A stretch of DNA of 64,000 nucleotides. Source: JABCPE02 sp963518955 (lineage in GTDB: Bacteria; Bacteroidota; Bacteroidia; Flavobacteriales; Weeksellaceae). Location: contig CAUQKI010000003.1 of the NCBI GenBank assembly GCA_963518955.1, positions 62,001 through 126,000 on the forward strand, given 5' to 3'. Both the position numbers and the translations under genes were made by a program. Below the pieces are notes generated by a model that ran no database searches, was not told the DNA's origin, and saw nothing but the letters and a program-made list of their open reading frames with translations. Within the stretch, counting starts at the first letter, position 1. The number at the start of each line of letters is the position of its first letter. Below, in pieces: positions 1 to 8,837 of this stretch.

Positions 1-1985
1 AGGAAGGGCATTCTACACATTTGTATAGTTACAAAACAGAAGGATTTAAAGATGTTTCTGCATATGGAAGACCTGCAAATAAGGTTGTTTCAGTTAATCA
101 ATGGTATGAAACACCTAACCTAAAGTTTAGACTAGTACATAATCCAGAAGCAAAAGTTAAGCTCGATAAAATTATAATCAATTTAAGCACGGTAGACCAA
201 ACAGTTAGATCAATAATTTCTACTATAAATGTAGAATTTGATAAAGAATTAAACACCATAATGACTATCAGTAAGAAAGGTTATAACCTTCGTGAGACGG
301 TATCTTTCTTAAATCAATCCGTGGAGAAACTTATTGAAAAAAGAGAAGAAGATAAAACCCTTGTGGATAAGAATACTCTTCAATACATCAATGATAATCT
401 CAAAAAGGTTAGACAAAAACTAGATTCTAGTGCAAACAACTTTAACCAGCTGAAAATAGATAAAAAGATGTTCAGTGTGGAGGGGAAAGACCAAGAGTTG
501 CTGAGAAAAATTTATGATTTAGAAATAAAAAAAGCTGAACTACTTACAAAAATGAATTCTCTTAATAATATAAGAAATTCTGTAAGTAGAAGTTTGGAAG
601 ATCTTATCAATGTTAATAGTGCAGGAATAGAAGATGGAGGTTTTATGGCAACTATTTCAGAGCTTAAAGCCTTGTATCTTAAAAGACTAGAAATGTCCAC
701 TATCTATACACCTGATTCTGAGCCTATGAGGGAGATTAACAAACTTATCAGTGAGGCTAGGGGAAAATCCTATGGCAGATTGAACGATTATTTTTCTGTT
801 TATAATGAACAATTGGCTAAAATAAATGATGATATCAGAAGAGCAGAACTAGATTTGGTGCATTTGCCTGATGACCAAAGGAAATATATAGACATGGAAA
901 GGGAGTATAAGGTGATAGAAACAACCTATAATACTCTACTCTCTAAACAAGCTGAAACACAGTTGAGACTCGCAACAGCTAAATCTGATTTGACTATCAT
1001 AGACCCAGCAAAAGATTTAGGACAAGCTCCTATTGGGCCAAATGTGGCGGTTGTGAAATATGGACTCGTATTTGGTTTTATGCTTATACCATTGTTATTG
1101 ATTTTAGTAACAGAGATACTGGACAATAGGGTAAAATCGATAGCAGAGCTATTAGGTGTTGTTAAAATACCTCTTCTAGGCGTTATTGGTAAAAACCTTC
1201 ATGAGAACAACCTTACAGTATTGGAGCAACCAAAATCTTCTATTTCAGAGGCGTTTAGGGGAATCAGAGCGAATTTAAGATTTCTCTATAATGAAGATGG
1301 AAATAGCAAAGTGATTTTGGTAACTTCATCAGTAGGAGGGGAAGGAAAAACATATTGTTCTATCAATATAGCATCGGTTCTAGGGCTTAGTGGGAAAAAA
1401 ACTATTTTGCTTGGAATGGACTTGAGAAAGCCTAAAATTTTTGGAGACTTTAAGATAAATAACAAATATGGAATTTCTAATTATCTTTCAGGAGATATAG
1501 AAATGCATGAAATCATCAATAAAACTAAAATTCCTGCTTTGGATGTGGCGACTTCTGGGCCAATTCCACCAAACCCTTCGGAGCTTTTGATGAGTGATAA
1601 GAATAAGGAGTTTATAGAATTATTGAAAAAAGAGTATGATTTTATCATCATAGACTCGCCGCCAGTAGGATTGGTTGCGGACTCTTTTGAATTGATGAAG
1701 CTTACTGATGCCAATGTATATGTGGTAAGACATGAATACACAGAAAAACACATGCTTAGAATGGTAACAGAGAAGTATCATGCGGAGGAGATTAAGCATC
1801 TTGGGCTTATTTATAATGATTTTGTGTCTAAACAGGGCTATGGTTATGGCTACGGTTACGGCTATGGTTACGGCTATGGTTATGGCTACGGCTACGGTTA
1901 TTTTGATGAAGACAAAAACTATGAAGAGCCTACTCTGATAAAAATTAGAAATAAAATCAGGAGTATTCTTGGTAGAAACAAATAA
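1..1985 (+). CDS. wzc: Wzc-type polysaccharide tyrosine autokinase, 5' end outside window
   Basis: The reading frame is already open at the left edge (codons from base 3), so the N-terminus is missing. The visible part has a long coiled-coil periplasmic region of the Wzz/GNVR type and a transmembrane helix about 345-367 residues after base 21. A cytoplasmic BY-kinase domain follows: Walker A VGGEGKT (about 438), Walker A' GMDLRKP (about 464) and Walker B FIIIDSPP (about 541). The tail holds 11 consecutive Gly-Tyr pairs (606-627). Tyrosine clusters at this place are the autophosphorylation sites in Wzc-family proteins, which control capsule or exopolysaccharide polymerisation and export at the inner membrane. 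The downstream sugar epimerase fits a surface-polysaccharide locus. Identity as a BY-kinase is firm; the polymer it serves is unknown. Confidence 0.93.
   Translation, partial: EGHSTHLYSYKTEGFKDVSAYGRPANKVVSVNQWYETPNLKFRLVHNPEAKVKLDKIIINLSTVDQTVRSIISTINVEFDKELNTIMTISKKGYNLRETVSFLNQSVEKLIEKREEDKTLVDKNTLQYINDNLKKVRQKLDSSANNFNQLKIDKKMFSVEGKDQELLRKIYDLEIKKAELLTKMNSLNNIRNSVSRSLEDLINVNSAGIEDGGFMATISELKALYLKRLEMSTIYTPDSEPMREINKLISEARGKSYGRLNDYFSVYNEQLAKINDDIRRAELDLVHLPDDQRKYIDMEREYKVIETTYNTLLSKQAETQLRLATAKSDLTIIDPAKDLGQAPIGPNVAVVKYGLVFGFMLIPLLLILVTEILDNRVKSIAELLGVVKIPLLGVIGKNLHENNLTVLEQPKSSISEAFRGIRANLRFLYNEDGNSKVILVTSSVGGEGKTYCSINIASVLGLSGKKTILLGMDLRKPKIFGDFKINNKYGISNYLSGDIEMHEIINKTKIPALDVATSGPIPPNPSELLMSDKNKEFIELLKKEYDFIIIDSPPVGLVADSFELMKLTDANVYVVRHEYTEKHMLRMVTEKYHAEEIKHLGLIYNDFVSKQGYGYGYGYGYGYGYGYGYGYGYFDEDKNYEEPTLIKIRNKIRSILGRNK
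1836..1901 (+). repeat. Hexanucleotide GGYTAY repeat encoding (Gly-Tyr)11
   Basis: Eleven in-frame GGY-TAY units lie near the 3' end of the tyrosine-kinase gene. The third bases of both codons vary between units (T or C), so the DNA is not a perfect tandem repeat although the peptide is. Confidence 0.97.
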
Positions 1986-1990
1986 ACAAA

Positions 1991-2019
1991 AAAAGAGCAA
2001 TGTTTCATTGCTCTTTTTT
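1991..2019. terminator. Bidirectional terminator between convergent genes
   Basis: An 8-bp stem GAGCAATG/CATTGCTC with a 3-nt loop is flanked by an A-run on the left and a T-run on the right, so it can terminate the kinase gene (+) and the DUF2797 gene (-). Confidence 0.85.
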
Positions 2020-2809
2020 ATATTTCAATATCAACTACATAGCCCTCGTGGTTTCTTATGTTGATAACATTTCCGTCTTGGAAACAGAGATATTGACCTT
2101 TTATTCCTTGTAAAGTACCACTGAATTTAGGCTGTTTGTCCAAAGTGAAAACTAAAATTTTCTCAGGAGCAGTGTAGGGAAAATCTATTTTCCATATTTT
2201 TTCTTCATGGATGGCAAATTTTCTACTTTCTATCGGAAAAAGGCTCCCTATTTTATTTCTAAAATCAATTAAGTCAATCTCGTCTTCATACTCATTTTGG
2301 AGCATTTTTCGCCAGTTGGTTTTATCTGAAATATGTTGTTTCAGAGCGACTTCTATCACACCTGCTTCATAGCGGTTTTCAGTTCGTGCGATGGGAAGGG
2401 CAAATGTAGCGCCTTGGTCTATCCATCGCGTTGGGATTTGGCTTTCGCGGGTTACGCCCACCTTTACATCGCCTGTATATGCCAAATAGACAATATGAGG
2501 CTGAAGTTGAATGTTTTTTTCTATTTCCAAATTTCGCTCTTCTACGCCGAGATGAGCAGTGGAAAGCTCTGGTTTTAAGATAGAGTCGCTGGCGAAAGGG
2601 CTTTCGAAAAAACATTTTTTACAAAATCCCATTCTAAAAATAGGTTCGCTGCTTCCGCATTCTATACATTGATAACCAATGTGCTGTATGCTTATTTTCT
2701 TTCCAAATAACTCATTTAGGTGTATGATGTCTCCTGAAATATTTAGGTAATATTGCACAGGTTCAGCAAGTTGAGTTATCATTTTACGAATTTGCCCTCT
2801 GAATAACAT
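2018..2809 (-). CDS. DUF2797 family protein
   Basis: A 263-residue protein matching my recollection of the DUF2797 family. It has an N-terminal stretch followed by a CxxC...CxxC zinc-finger-like motif (CIEC, then CKKC) and a globular region containing YLAYTGDVKVGVTR. Function is not known. A longer frame starting with GTG at 2827 is possible, but that GTG is the last base group of a minus-strand -7 promoter box (2827-2834), so the ATG at 2809 is preferred; the protein then begins MLFRGQIRKM. It is convergent with the kinase gene and lies alone between polysaccharide-related genes. No signal peptide or membrane segment is visible, so a cytoplasmic location is inferred. Confidence 0.85.
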   Translation of the reverse strand: MLFRGQIRKMITQLAEPVQYYLNISGDIIHLNELFGKKISIQHIGYQCIECGSSEPIFRMGFCKKCFFESPFASDSILKPELSTAHLGVEERNLEIEKNIQLQPHIVYLAYTGDVKVGVTRESQIPTRWIDQGATFALPIARTENRYEAGVIEVALKQHISDKTNWRKMLQNEYEDEIDLIDFRNKIGSLFPIESRKFAIHEEKIWKIDFPYTAPEKILVFTLDKQPKFSGTLQGIKGQYLCFQDGNVINIRNHEGYVVDIEI

Positions 2810-2826
2810 CTTCTTTTTTATAAACA

Positions 2827-2834
2827 CAAAAATA
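2827..2834 (-). promoter_or_regulatory. -7 promoter box of the DUF2797 gene
   Basis: The minus strand reads TATTTTTG, a match to the Bacteroidota -7 consensus TAnnTTTG, 18 bases upstream of the ATG at 2809. Confidence 0.6.
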
Positions 2835-2883
2835 TAAATTTTATGAATAGAAATAGAAAATCATGAAATTATTATTTTTTTCA

Positions 2884-2891
2884 TACATTTG
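2884..2891 (+). promoter_or_regulatory. -7 promoter box of the repeat-protein gene
   Basis: TACATTTG matches TAnnTTTG and lies 19 bases before the ATG at 2911. A clear -33 TTG element is not obvious. Confidence 0.6.
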
Positions 2892-2910
2892 CCGTTTGTA
2901 AAAAAAGATA

Positions 2911-4239
2911 ATGAAAAGGATATTTATTTTATTAGGGTTTGTAGGATTAACAAACATTTATGCACAAAAAGGAAGAGTTGGAGTTAATACAGACACTCCT
3001 AAATCTACATTGGATATCAATGGTAGTTCAGTAGATAACATAAAAGGTATCTTGATACCAAGAGTAACTGCAGCCGAAATGAAAACTATGTCAGGAGATG
3101 CAGATTTTGGAGGACATCAACATTCAGTACTTGTTTATCTTACTGACACTATGCCAACAGCAGACCAGGCAGACAAGCATGAATATGTAACAGATGAGGG
3201 ATTCTATTATTGGAATAATACAGCATTAAAATGGATTCCTCTTAATGACCTTAGATATGTGGGAAGAGGAAATCATATCACCATGGATGCTGGAAAAAAT
3301 GGAACATCACTTCCTGCAGGGAGCAATAATATAGGAATAGGAAAAGGAAGTCTTAATGCAAATACTGGGTCAAATAATATTGCAGTAGGTGCTAGTGCTC
3401 TTCTGAAAAACACTTTAGGGAGTGGAGCTGTTGCTATAGGTACCAATGCTCTTATAAGAAATACTAAAGGAAAGAATAATATTGCTATTGGAACTAATAC
3501 TCTTACACAAAATACAGAAGCAGATAATAATATTGCTATTGGTATCACAGCATTAAATCTTAATACAGAGGGAACTAATAATGTTGCCATAGGAGGAGAG
3601 GCTCTTACTAATAACAAAAAAGGGAAAAATAATATTGCTCTTGGGCCAAATACACTCAGACAAAATGTAGATGCAGATAATAACTTTGCTATTGGTCTGA
3701 ACGCTCTTGAAGCAAACACAATAGGGCAAGCTAATATGGCGGTTGGTAATGGAGCTCTTTCACGAAATATCGATGGTGGATATAATATGGCATTTGGATA
3801 TAATACCATGCCTCTAAATTTAACAGGTTCTTATAATATTGCTTTAGGATATAATTCTGCTAACCAAATTGTAGATGGAAGTTATAATACTGTAATAGGA
3901 ACAGGAGGTTCGTATATAAATAATGGAAACGGGAATATTAGTATAGGAAATTCTGCAAATGGTACAGATACGGCTTCATTAGATAATATCATTGCTATAG
4001 GTCATGGCATTACACCTACTACAGATAATACTATCGTTTTAGGAAATAATACAGTAACAGGGCCAAAAGTAGGAGTGGGAACTTATACTCCTCAGTCAAA
4101 ATTAGATGTTAATGGAGACATCAGAGTAGGAGGGACTACAGCACCTTGTACAGGAGCTAATGAAGGAGCTATCCGCTATGAATCTTCATCAAAGAAATTC
4201 CAAGGGTGTGATGGTTCTAATTGGGTTTCTCTTCACTAA
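2911..4239 (+). CDS. Secreted protein with YadA-head-like 17-residue repeats
   Basis: The 442-residue product begins with a signal peptide (MKRIFILLGFVGLTNIYAQ). An N-terminal segment contains GVNTDTPKSTLDING. Residues 139 to about 330 form 11 units and a partial twelfth of a 17-residue repeat, consensus NNIAIGxxALxxNTxGx, the pattern of left-handed beta-roll YadA/Hia heads. The C-terminus has a second GVGTYTPQSKLDVNGDIRVG segment and ends in a Cys-containing SNWVSLH module. No YadA-type membrane anchor and no recognisable type IX C-terminal sorting domain is seen, so how it is retained or exported is unclear. It probably forms a trimeric surface or extracellular fibre, by analogy with YadA and phage-fibre domains. 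It stands alone, with its own promoter and terminator. Confidence 0.8.
   Translation: MKRIFILLGFVGLTNIYAQKGRVGVNTDTPKSTLDINGSSVDNIKGILIPRVTAAEMKTMSGDADFGGHQHSVLVYLTDTMPTADQADKHEYVTDEGFYYWNNTALKWIPLNDLRYVGRGNHITMDAGKNGTSLPAGSNNIGIGKGSLNANTGSNNIAVGASALLKNTLGSGAVAIGTNALIRNTKGKNNIAIGTNTLTQNTEADNNIAIGITALNLNTEGTNNVAIGGEALTNNKKGKNNIALGPNTLRQNVDADNNFAIGLNALEANTIGQANMAVGNGALSRNIDGGYNMAFGYNTMPLNLTGSYNIALGYNSANQIVDGSYNTVIGTGGSYINNGNGNISIGNSANGTDTASLDNIIAIGHGITPTTDNTIVLGNNTVTGPKVGVGTYTPQSKLDVNGDIRVGGTTAPCTGANEGAIRYESSSKKFQGCDGSNWVSLH
3325..3903 (+). repeat. 51-bp degenerate coding repeats (YadA-head-like)
   Basis: Eleven full units of about 51 bp (the first is 48 bp) encode the NNIAIG-type repeat, with a twelfth partial unit. 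DNA copies have diverged while the Asn-Asn, Ile/Ala-Gly and Asn-Thr-Gly positions are kept. Confidence 0.9.
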
Positions 4240-4260
4240 AAAATAAAATTTAACAAGCAT

Positions 4261-4292
4261 AGAAGTTTCTTTTAAAAGAAACTTCTTTTTTT
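4261..4292 (+). terminator. Rho-independent terminator
   Basis: AGAAGTTTCTT pairs with AAGAAACTTCT around a short A/T loop and is followed by a T-run. It separates the repeat-protein gene from the epimerase gene. Confidence 0.85.
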
Positions 4293-4293
4293 A

Positions 4294-4301
4294 TACTTTT
4301 G
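4294..4301 (+). promoter_or_regulatory. -7 promoter box of the epimerase gene
   Basis: TACTTTTG matches TAnnTTTG, immediately after the preceding terminator and 19 bases before the ATG at 4321. Confidence 0.6.
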
Positions 4302-4320
4302 TATATCTAAAAAATATAAA

Positions 4321-5349
4321 ATGACATATCTCATTACAGGTGGAAGTGGTTTTATTGGTTCGCATCTGACAGAATATTTGTTAAAAAATGGACATTCTGT
4401 CATCAATGTAGATAATTTTGATGATTTTTATCATTACAAAATCAAAATACAAAATACTTTAGAGAGTGTAAATTCTTCGGAAGAATTTGATTATAAAAAT
4501 AAAGAATCTGATATTCAAAATCTTATAAATAAAACAAAATCAAACAATTATCAGTTGTATTATCAAGACATTCGTGATGTAAATGGCTTGAAACAAATTT
4601 TTCAAAACCATCATATAGATGTAGTGATACATTTGGCGGCTCTGGCTGGTGTGCGCCCTTCCATAGAGAGGCCGATGGACTATGCGGAGGTCAATATATT
4701 AGGCTCTATGAATATCTTTGAACTTTGTAAAGAATTTGGAGTTAAAAAAATCGTATGCGCTTCATCATCAAGTGTTTATGGAAACAATGAGAAGGTTCCT
4801 TTTTCTGAAACAGATAATGTAGACCGCCCTATTTCTCCCTATGCAGCCACTAAAAAAAGTGTAGAAATTATAGGACACACTTACCATCATTTGTATGGAA
4901 TAGATATGATTCAGTTGAGGTTTTTCACTGTTTATGGGCCTCGCCAGCGCCCTGATTTGGCTATTCATAAATTTACTAAAATCATCTCCGAAAATGGAAA
5001 AATCCCGTTCTATGGCGATGGCACCACTGCCCGTGATTACACTTTTATAGATGATATTATAGATGGAATTGCTAAATCTGCCCAATATTTAGAGAACAAC
5101 CAAGGAGTATATGAAATCATAAATCTTGGTGAAAATGAAGTGGTTATGCTTAAAGATATGCTCTCAGAAATTGAGCAGAATTTGGATAAAAAAGCAGTTT
5201 TGGATAAGTTACCAATGCAACCTGGTGATGTCAAAAAAACCAACGCTGATATTACAAAAGCAAAGATATTAGTAAAATACTCTCCGAAAACCAACTTCCA
5301 AAATGGCATAAAAAAATTTGTGGAATGGTTTTTGAGAAAAAAACATTAA
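4321..5349 (+). CDS. NAD-dependent sugar-nucleotide epimerase (UDP-glucuronate 4-epimerase-like)
   Basis: An extended short-chain dehydrogenase of 342 residues. The Rossmann motif GGSGFIGSHL is at residues 7-16 and the catalytic YxxxK is Y174-AAT-K178 in SPYAATK. The segment QLRFFTVYGPRQRPDLAIHKF is typical of the UDP-glucuronate 4-epimerase/CapI branch, so conversion of UDP-GlcA to UDP-GalA is the best guess for the reaction; other C4 epimerisations are possible. An insertion of about 25 residues after position 50 (ESVNSSEEFDYKNKESD) matches the length of Flavobacteriia members. Its place after the Wzc-type kinase supports a role in making capsule or O-antigen precursors. It is followed after 25 bp by the DUF2795 gene. 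Confidence 0.85.
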   Translation: MTYLITGGSGFIGSHLTEYLLKNGHSVINVDNFDDFYHYKIKIQNTLESVNSSEEFDYKNKESDIQNLINKTKSNNYQLYYQDIRDVNGLKQIFQNHHIDVVIHLAALAGVRPSIERPMDYAEVNILGSMNIFELCKEFGVKKIVCASSSSVYGNNEKVPFSETDNVDRPISPYAATKKSVEIIGHTYHHLYGIDMIQLRFFTVYGPRQRPDLAIHKFTKIISENGKIPFYGDGTTARDYTFIDDIIDGIAKSAQYLENNQGVYEIINLGENEVVMLKDMLSEIEQNLDKKAVLDKLPMQPGDVKKTNADITKAKILVKYSPKTNFQNGIKKFVEWFLRKKH

Positions 5350-5374
5350 ATTTGTAGAAAATTAAAATAATAGT

Positions 5375-5596
5375 ATGTACTGGACATTAGAATTGGCATC
5401 TTATCTTAGTGATGCCCCTTGGCCGATGACTAAAGCAGAGTTGATTGATTATGCTATCAGAACAGGTGCTCCGATGGAGGTTGTGGAAAATTTACAAGCG
5501 ATTGAGGATGAGGGAGAAATCTATGAAAGCATAGAGGAGGTTTGGTCAGACTACCCAACGGATGAAGACTTCCTTTGGAATGAAGACGAATACTAA
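5375..5596 (+). CDS. DUF2795 domain protein
   Basis: A very acidic 73-residue protein (MYWTLELASYLSDAPWP...), which I recognise as DUF2795, a small family of unknown function. Aromatic residues are frequent and Asp/Glu dominate the last third. There is no signal peptide. It sits 25 bp after the epimerase gene and 113 bp before secA on the same strand, an arrangement I associate with this family in Flavobacteriia. Whether it shares a transcript with secA is not clear. Confidence 0.82.
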   Translation: MYWTLELASYLSDAPWPMTKAELIDYAIRTGAPMEVVENLQAIEDEGEIYESIEEVWSDYPTDEDFLWNEDEY

Positions 5597-5709
5597 AAAA
5601 TAATGACAGAAAGTCTTACAGATTCTCTGTTATATTTATATATAAAAAGCAGAAATATAGTTAAATAAATACAAAAACCAATGGTAAAAACTATTGGTGT
5701 AGATAAGTT

Positions 5710-8700
5710 ATGAGTTTTTTTAATAAAATTTTAAAGAGTTTTTTGGGAGATAAAAACCAAAGAGATTTAAAGGAAGTTGGTAAAATTGTCGCAAAAATAA
5801 AGAAAGTAGAACCTGTAATCAGAGAACTTTCTGATGATGAACTGCGAGGAAAGAGCAGGGAGTTTAAAGAAAAAATAAAAACTGCGACAGCGGATATAAC
5901 TACTCAAATAGAGCAGATAAAAGAACAAATAAAAACCACTGCCAATATTGATGAAAAAGAAGCATTGTTTAACAAGATAGAAACTTTACAGAAGGATGCT
6001 TATCAGATAGAGGAAAAAGTTCTTAATGAAATTCTTCCAGAGGCTTTTGCTGTTCTTAAAGATACAGGACGCCGTTGGGCAGAGAATGGACAAATTGTTG
6101 TACAAGCTACAGACAGAGATAGAGAGCTGGCAGCGACAAAGGATTTTGTAGAAATACAAGGCGACAAAGCTGTTTGGAAAAATAAATGGAACGCAGCGGG
6201 AGCTGACATCACATGGGATATGGTGCATTATGATGTACAGTTCATAGGAGGAGCTGTATTACATAGTGGAAAAATCGCAGAGATGGCAACGGGAGAAGGG
6301 AAAACATTGGTAGGAACACTTCCTATTTATCTGAATGCCCTACCAGGAAGAGGAGTGCATGTGGTTACCGTGAATGATTACCTTGCGAAAAGGGACTCTG
6401 CATGGATGGGACCGCTTTATCAGTTCCATGAGCTTACGATAGACTGTATCGATAATCACCAGCCTAATACAGATTCTAGAAGAAATGCTTACGCATGTGA
6501 CATTACTTATGGAACGAATAATGAGTTTGGTTTTGACTATCTGAGAGACAACATGGTGAACTCGCCAGATGAGCTGGTTCAAAGAGAGCTAAACTACGCT
6601 GTAGTGGATGAGGTGGACTCTGTTTTGATAGATGATGCGAGAACGCCTTTGATTATCTCAGGGCCTGTTCCTATGGGTGATAGACACGAATTTGATGTTC
6701 TAAAACCGTCTGTGGATAGAGTAGTAGAAGTTCAGAAAAAAGTGGTTTCTACGATTTTTAACGAAGCTAAAAAACTAATCGCACAAGGAAATACAAAAGA
6801 AGGAGGGTTCAAATTACTCCAAGTATATAGAGGTCTTCCAAAAAATAAACATTTGATAAAATTCCTTTCTGAGGATGGAAATCGTGTTTTGCTTCAAAAA
6901 ACAGAAGCCCAATACATGCAGGACAACAGCCGTGAGATGCATAAGGTGGATAAAGACTTGTATTTCGTGATTGATGAAAAGAACAACCAAATAGACCTTA
7001 CAGACAAAGGTGTGGAATATATGTCCCAAGGGAACTCAGATCCTAATTTCTTCGTTCTTCAGGATATAGGAACAGAAATAGCAGAACTTGAGGCTAAAAA
7101 CCTTTCTAAGGAAGAAGAATTTGCTGCAAAGGATGAATTACTCAGAGAATTTGCAATTAAATCCGAAAGAGTCCACACACTGAATCAATTGCTAAAAGCC
7201 TACACACTTTTTGAGAAAGATGATCAATATGTGGTGATGGATGGCGAGGTAAAAATCGTGGATGAGCAGACAGGTCGTATCATGGAAGGTCGCCGTTATT
7301 CAGATGGGCTTCACCAAGCTATAGAGGCTAAAGAAAATGTGAAAATCGAGGCGGCAACTCAGACTTTCGCGACCATCACTCTACAAAACTATTTCCGTAT
7401 GTATAACAAATTGTCTGGAATGACAGGGACAGCGGAAACAGAGGCAGGAGAGTTTTGGCAGATTTATAAATTAGATGTGGTTGTTATCCCTACCAATAGA
7501 CCTATTCAGAGAATAGACAAACAGGATTTGGTATATAAAACCAACAGAGAGAAATACAATGCTGTAATAGAAGAAATAGAAAGACTTACGGCTCAGGGAA
7601 GACCTGTGCTGGTAGGGACTACTTCGGTGGAAATTTCACAATTACTTTCTAGAGCATTGAGTTTGAGAAAGATACCACACCAAGTATTGAATGCTAAATT
7701 GCATAAAAAAGAGGCGGAAATCGTAGCAGAGGCTGGTAAGCCAGGTGTCGTTACCATCGCAACTAATATGGCAGGGCGTGGAACGGATATCAAACTTCAA
7801 GACGAAGTCAAAAAAGCAGGAGGATTGGCGATTATCGGTACCGAAAGACATGATTCACGCCGTGTGGATAGACAGCTTAGAGGTCGTGCAGGTCGTCAGG
7901 GAGATCCAGGAAGTTCTCAGTTCTATGTTTCTTTGGAAGATAACCTGATGCGTCTCTTTGGTTCAGAGAGAATTGCAAGAATAATGGATGGAATGGGACA
8001 TAAAGAAGGAGAATATATCCAAAGTTCTATCATCACAAAATCTATTGAAAGAGCTCAGAAAAAAGTAGAACAGAATAACTTTGGTATCAGAAAGAGATTG
8101 CTAGAGTATGATGATGTGATGAACAAGCAAAGAGACGTAATCTATAAGAGAAGAAAAAATGCTCTCTTTGGAGACCATCTGAAGTATGATATAGAAAATA
8201 TGATTTATGATACAGCTGCAGCTATCGTATCACAAACCAAACCAACAGCTGATTACAAAACATTTGAGTATGAAGTAATCAAGTATTTCACTATGGAAGT
8301 GCCTGTTTCTGAGGAGGAATTTAAGAATAAGCAAGTATTAGAATTAGTGGATATTGTTTATCAAAAAGCATCCGAAGATTACAAAATGAAACTTCAAGTG
8401 TTGAAAGAGAAAGCATTCCCTATTATTGAGAATGTGTATAATCAGCAAGGTTCTTTATTTAAGAATATTCAGGTGCCGTTCTCAGATGGACATAGAATGC
8501 TGAACATCGTGACAGACCTGAAAGAAGCGTATGAAAGCCATTGTGACAGCTTAATTACGGATTTTGAGAAGAATATTTCTCTTGCGATTATCGATGAAAA
8601 CTGGAAATTGCATTTGAGAGAGATGGATGATCTTCGCCGTTCTTCACAAGGTGCTGTTTATGAGCAGAAAGACCCACTAGTAATCTACAAACAGGAATCT

Positions 8701-8790
8701 TTCCATTTGTTTAGCGAGATGGTAGATAATGTAAATAAACAAATCGTTTCATTCTTATTTAAAGGTGAAATGCCAGTAAATAACAATTAA
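5710..8790 (+). CDS. secA: Protein translocase ATPase SecA
   Basis: The motor of the Sec pathway, which drives unfolded preproteins through SecYEG using ATP. It has 1026 residues, longer than the 901 of E. coli, because of insertions in the N-terminal and preprotein-binding regions seen in Bacteroidota. Walker A is ATGEGKT (193-199) and the DEAD-like box is DEVD (300-303), followed by the helicase motif NMAGRGTDIKL and RGRAGRQGDPG. The C-terminus ends at FLFKGEMPVNNN, so the zinc-binding SecB-docking tail (CxCxSGxxxxxCH) is absent; this fits a lineage in which SecB is often missing. A weak hairpin follows the stop. Confidence 0.97.
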   Translation: MSFFNKILKSFLGDKNQRDLKEVGKIVAKIKKVEPVIRELSDDELRGKSREFKEKIKTATADITTQIEQIKEQIKTTANIDEKEALFNKIETLQKDAYQIEEKVLNEILPEAFAVLKDTGRRWAENGQIVVQATDRDRELAATKDFVEIQGDKAVWKNKWNAAGADITWDMVHYDVQFIGGAVLHSGKIAEMATGEGKTLVGTLPIYLNALPGRGVHVVTVNDYLAKRDSAWMGPLYQFHELTIDCIDNHQPNTDSRRNAYACDITYGTNNEFGFDYLRDNMVNSPDELVQRELNYAVVDEVDSVLIDDARTPLIISGPVPMGDRHEFDVLKPSVDRVVEVQKKVVSTIFNEAKKLIAQGNTKEGGFKLLQVYRGLPKNKHLIKFLSEDGNRVLLQKTEAQYMQDNSREMHKVDKDLYFVIDEKNNQIDLTDKGVEYMSQGNSDPNFFVLQDIGTEIAELEAKNLSKEEEFAAKDELLREFAIKSERVHTLNQLLKAYTLFEKDDQYVVMDGEVKIVDEQTGRIMEGRRYSDGLHQAIEAKENVKIEAATQTFATITLQNYFRMYNKLSGMTGTAETEAGEFWQIYKLDVVVIPTNRPIQRIDKQDLVYKTNREKYNAVIEEIERLTAQGRPVLVGTTSVEISQLLSRALSLRKIPHQVLNAKLHKKEAEIVAEAGKPGVVTIATNMAGRGTDIKLQDEVKKAGGLAIIGTERHDSRRVDRQLRGRAGRQGDPGSSQFYVSLEDNLMRLFGSERIARIMDGMGHKEGEYIQSSIITKSIERAQKKVEQNNFGIRKRLLEYDDVMNKQRDVIYKRRKNALFGDHLKYDIENMIYDTAAAIVSQTKPTADYKTFEYEVIKYFTMEVPVSEEEFKNKQVLELVDIVYQKASEDYKMKLQVLKEKAFPIIENVYNQQGSLFKNIQVPFSDGHRMLNIVTDLKEAYESHCDSLITDFEKNISLAIIDENWKLHLREMDDLRRSSQGAVYEQKDPLVIYKQESFHLFSEMVDNVNKQIVSFLFKGEMPVNNN

Positions 8791-8801
8791 AACAATAAAA
8801 G

Positions 8802-8832
8802 GAGCAGCTGAATTATGGCTGCTCTTTCCTTT
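8802..8832 (+). terminator. Probable terminator after secA
   Basis: Stem GAGCAGC/GCTGCTC with a 9-nt loop followed by TTTCCTTT. It ends only a few bases before the next ATG (8838), so read-through into the downstream gene is plausible. Confidence 0.6.
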
Positions 8833-8837
8833 ATAAA

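Noticed and set aside
3273..3809. 178-residue open frame antisense to the YadA-like repeats
   Set aside because: It mirrors the repeated sense codons and gives a repetitive hydrophobic chain with no family features; no promoter.
3325..3903. 51-bp repeats as a CRISPR array
   Set aside because: Repeats are degenerate, in frame, without unique spacers of constant length, and encode a known protein repeat.
8797..8837. Riboswitch before the 5-formyl-THF cyclo-ligase gene
   Set aside because: The only structure is a simple 7-bp hairpin with a T-rich tail, adequately explained as the secA terminator.
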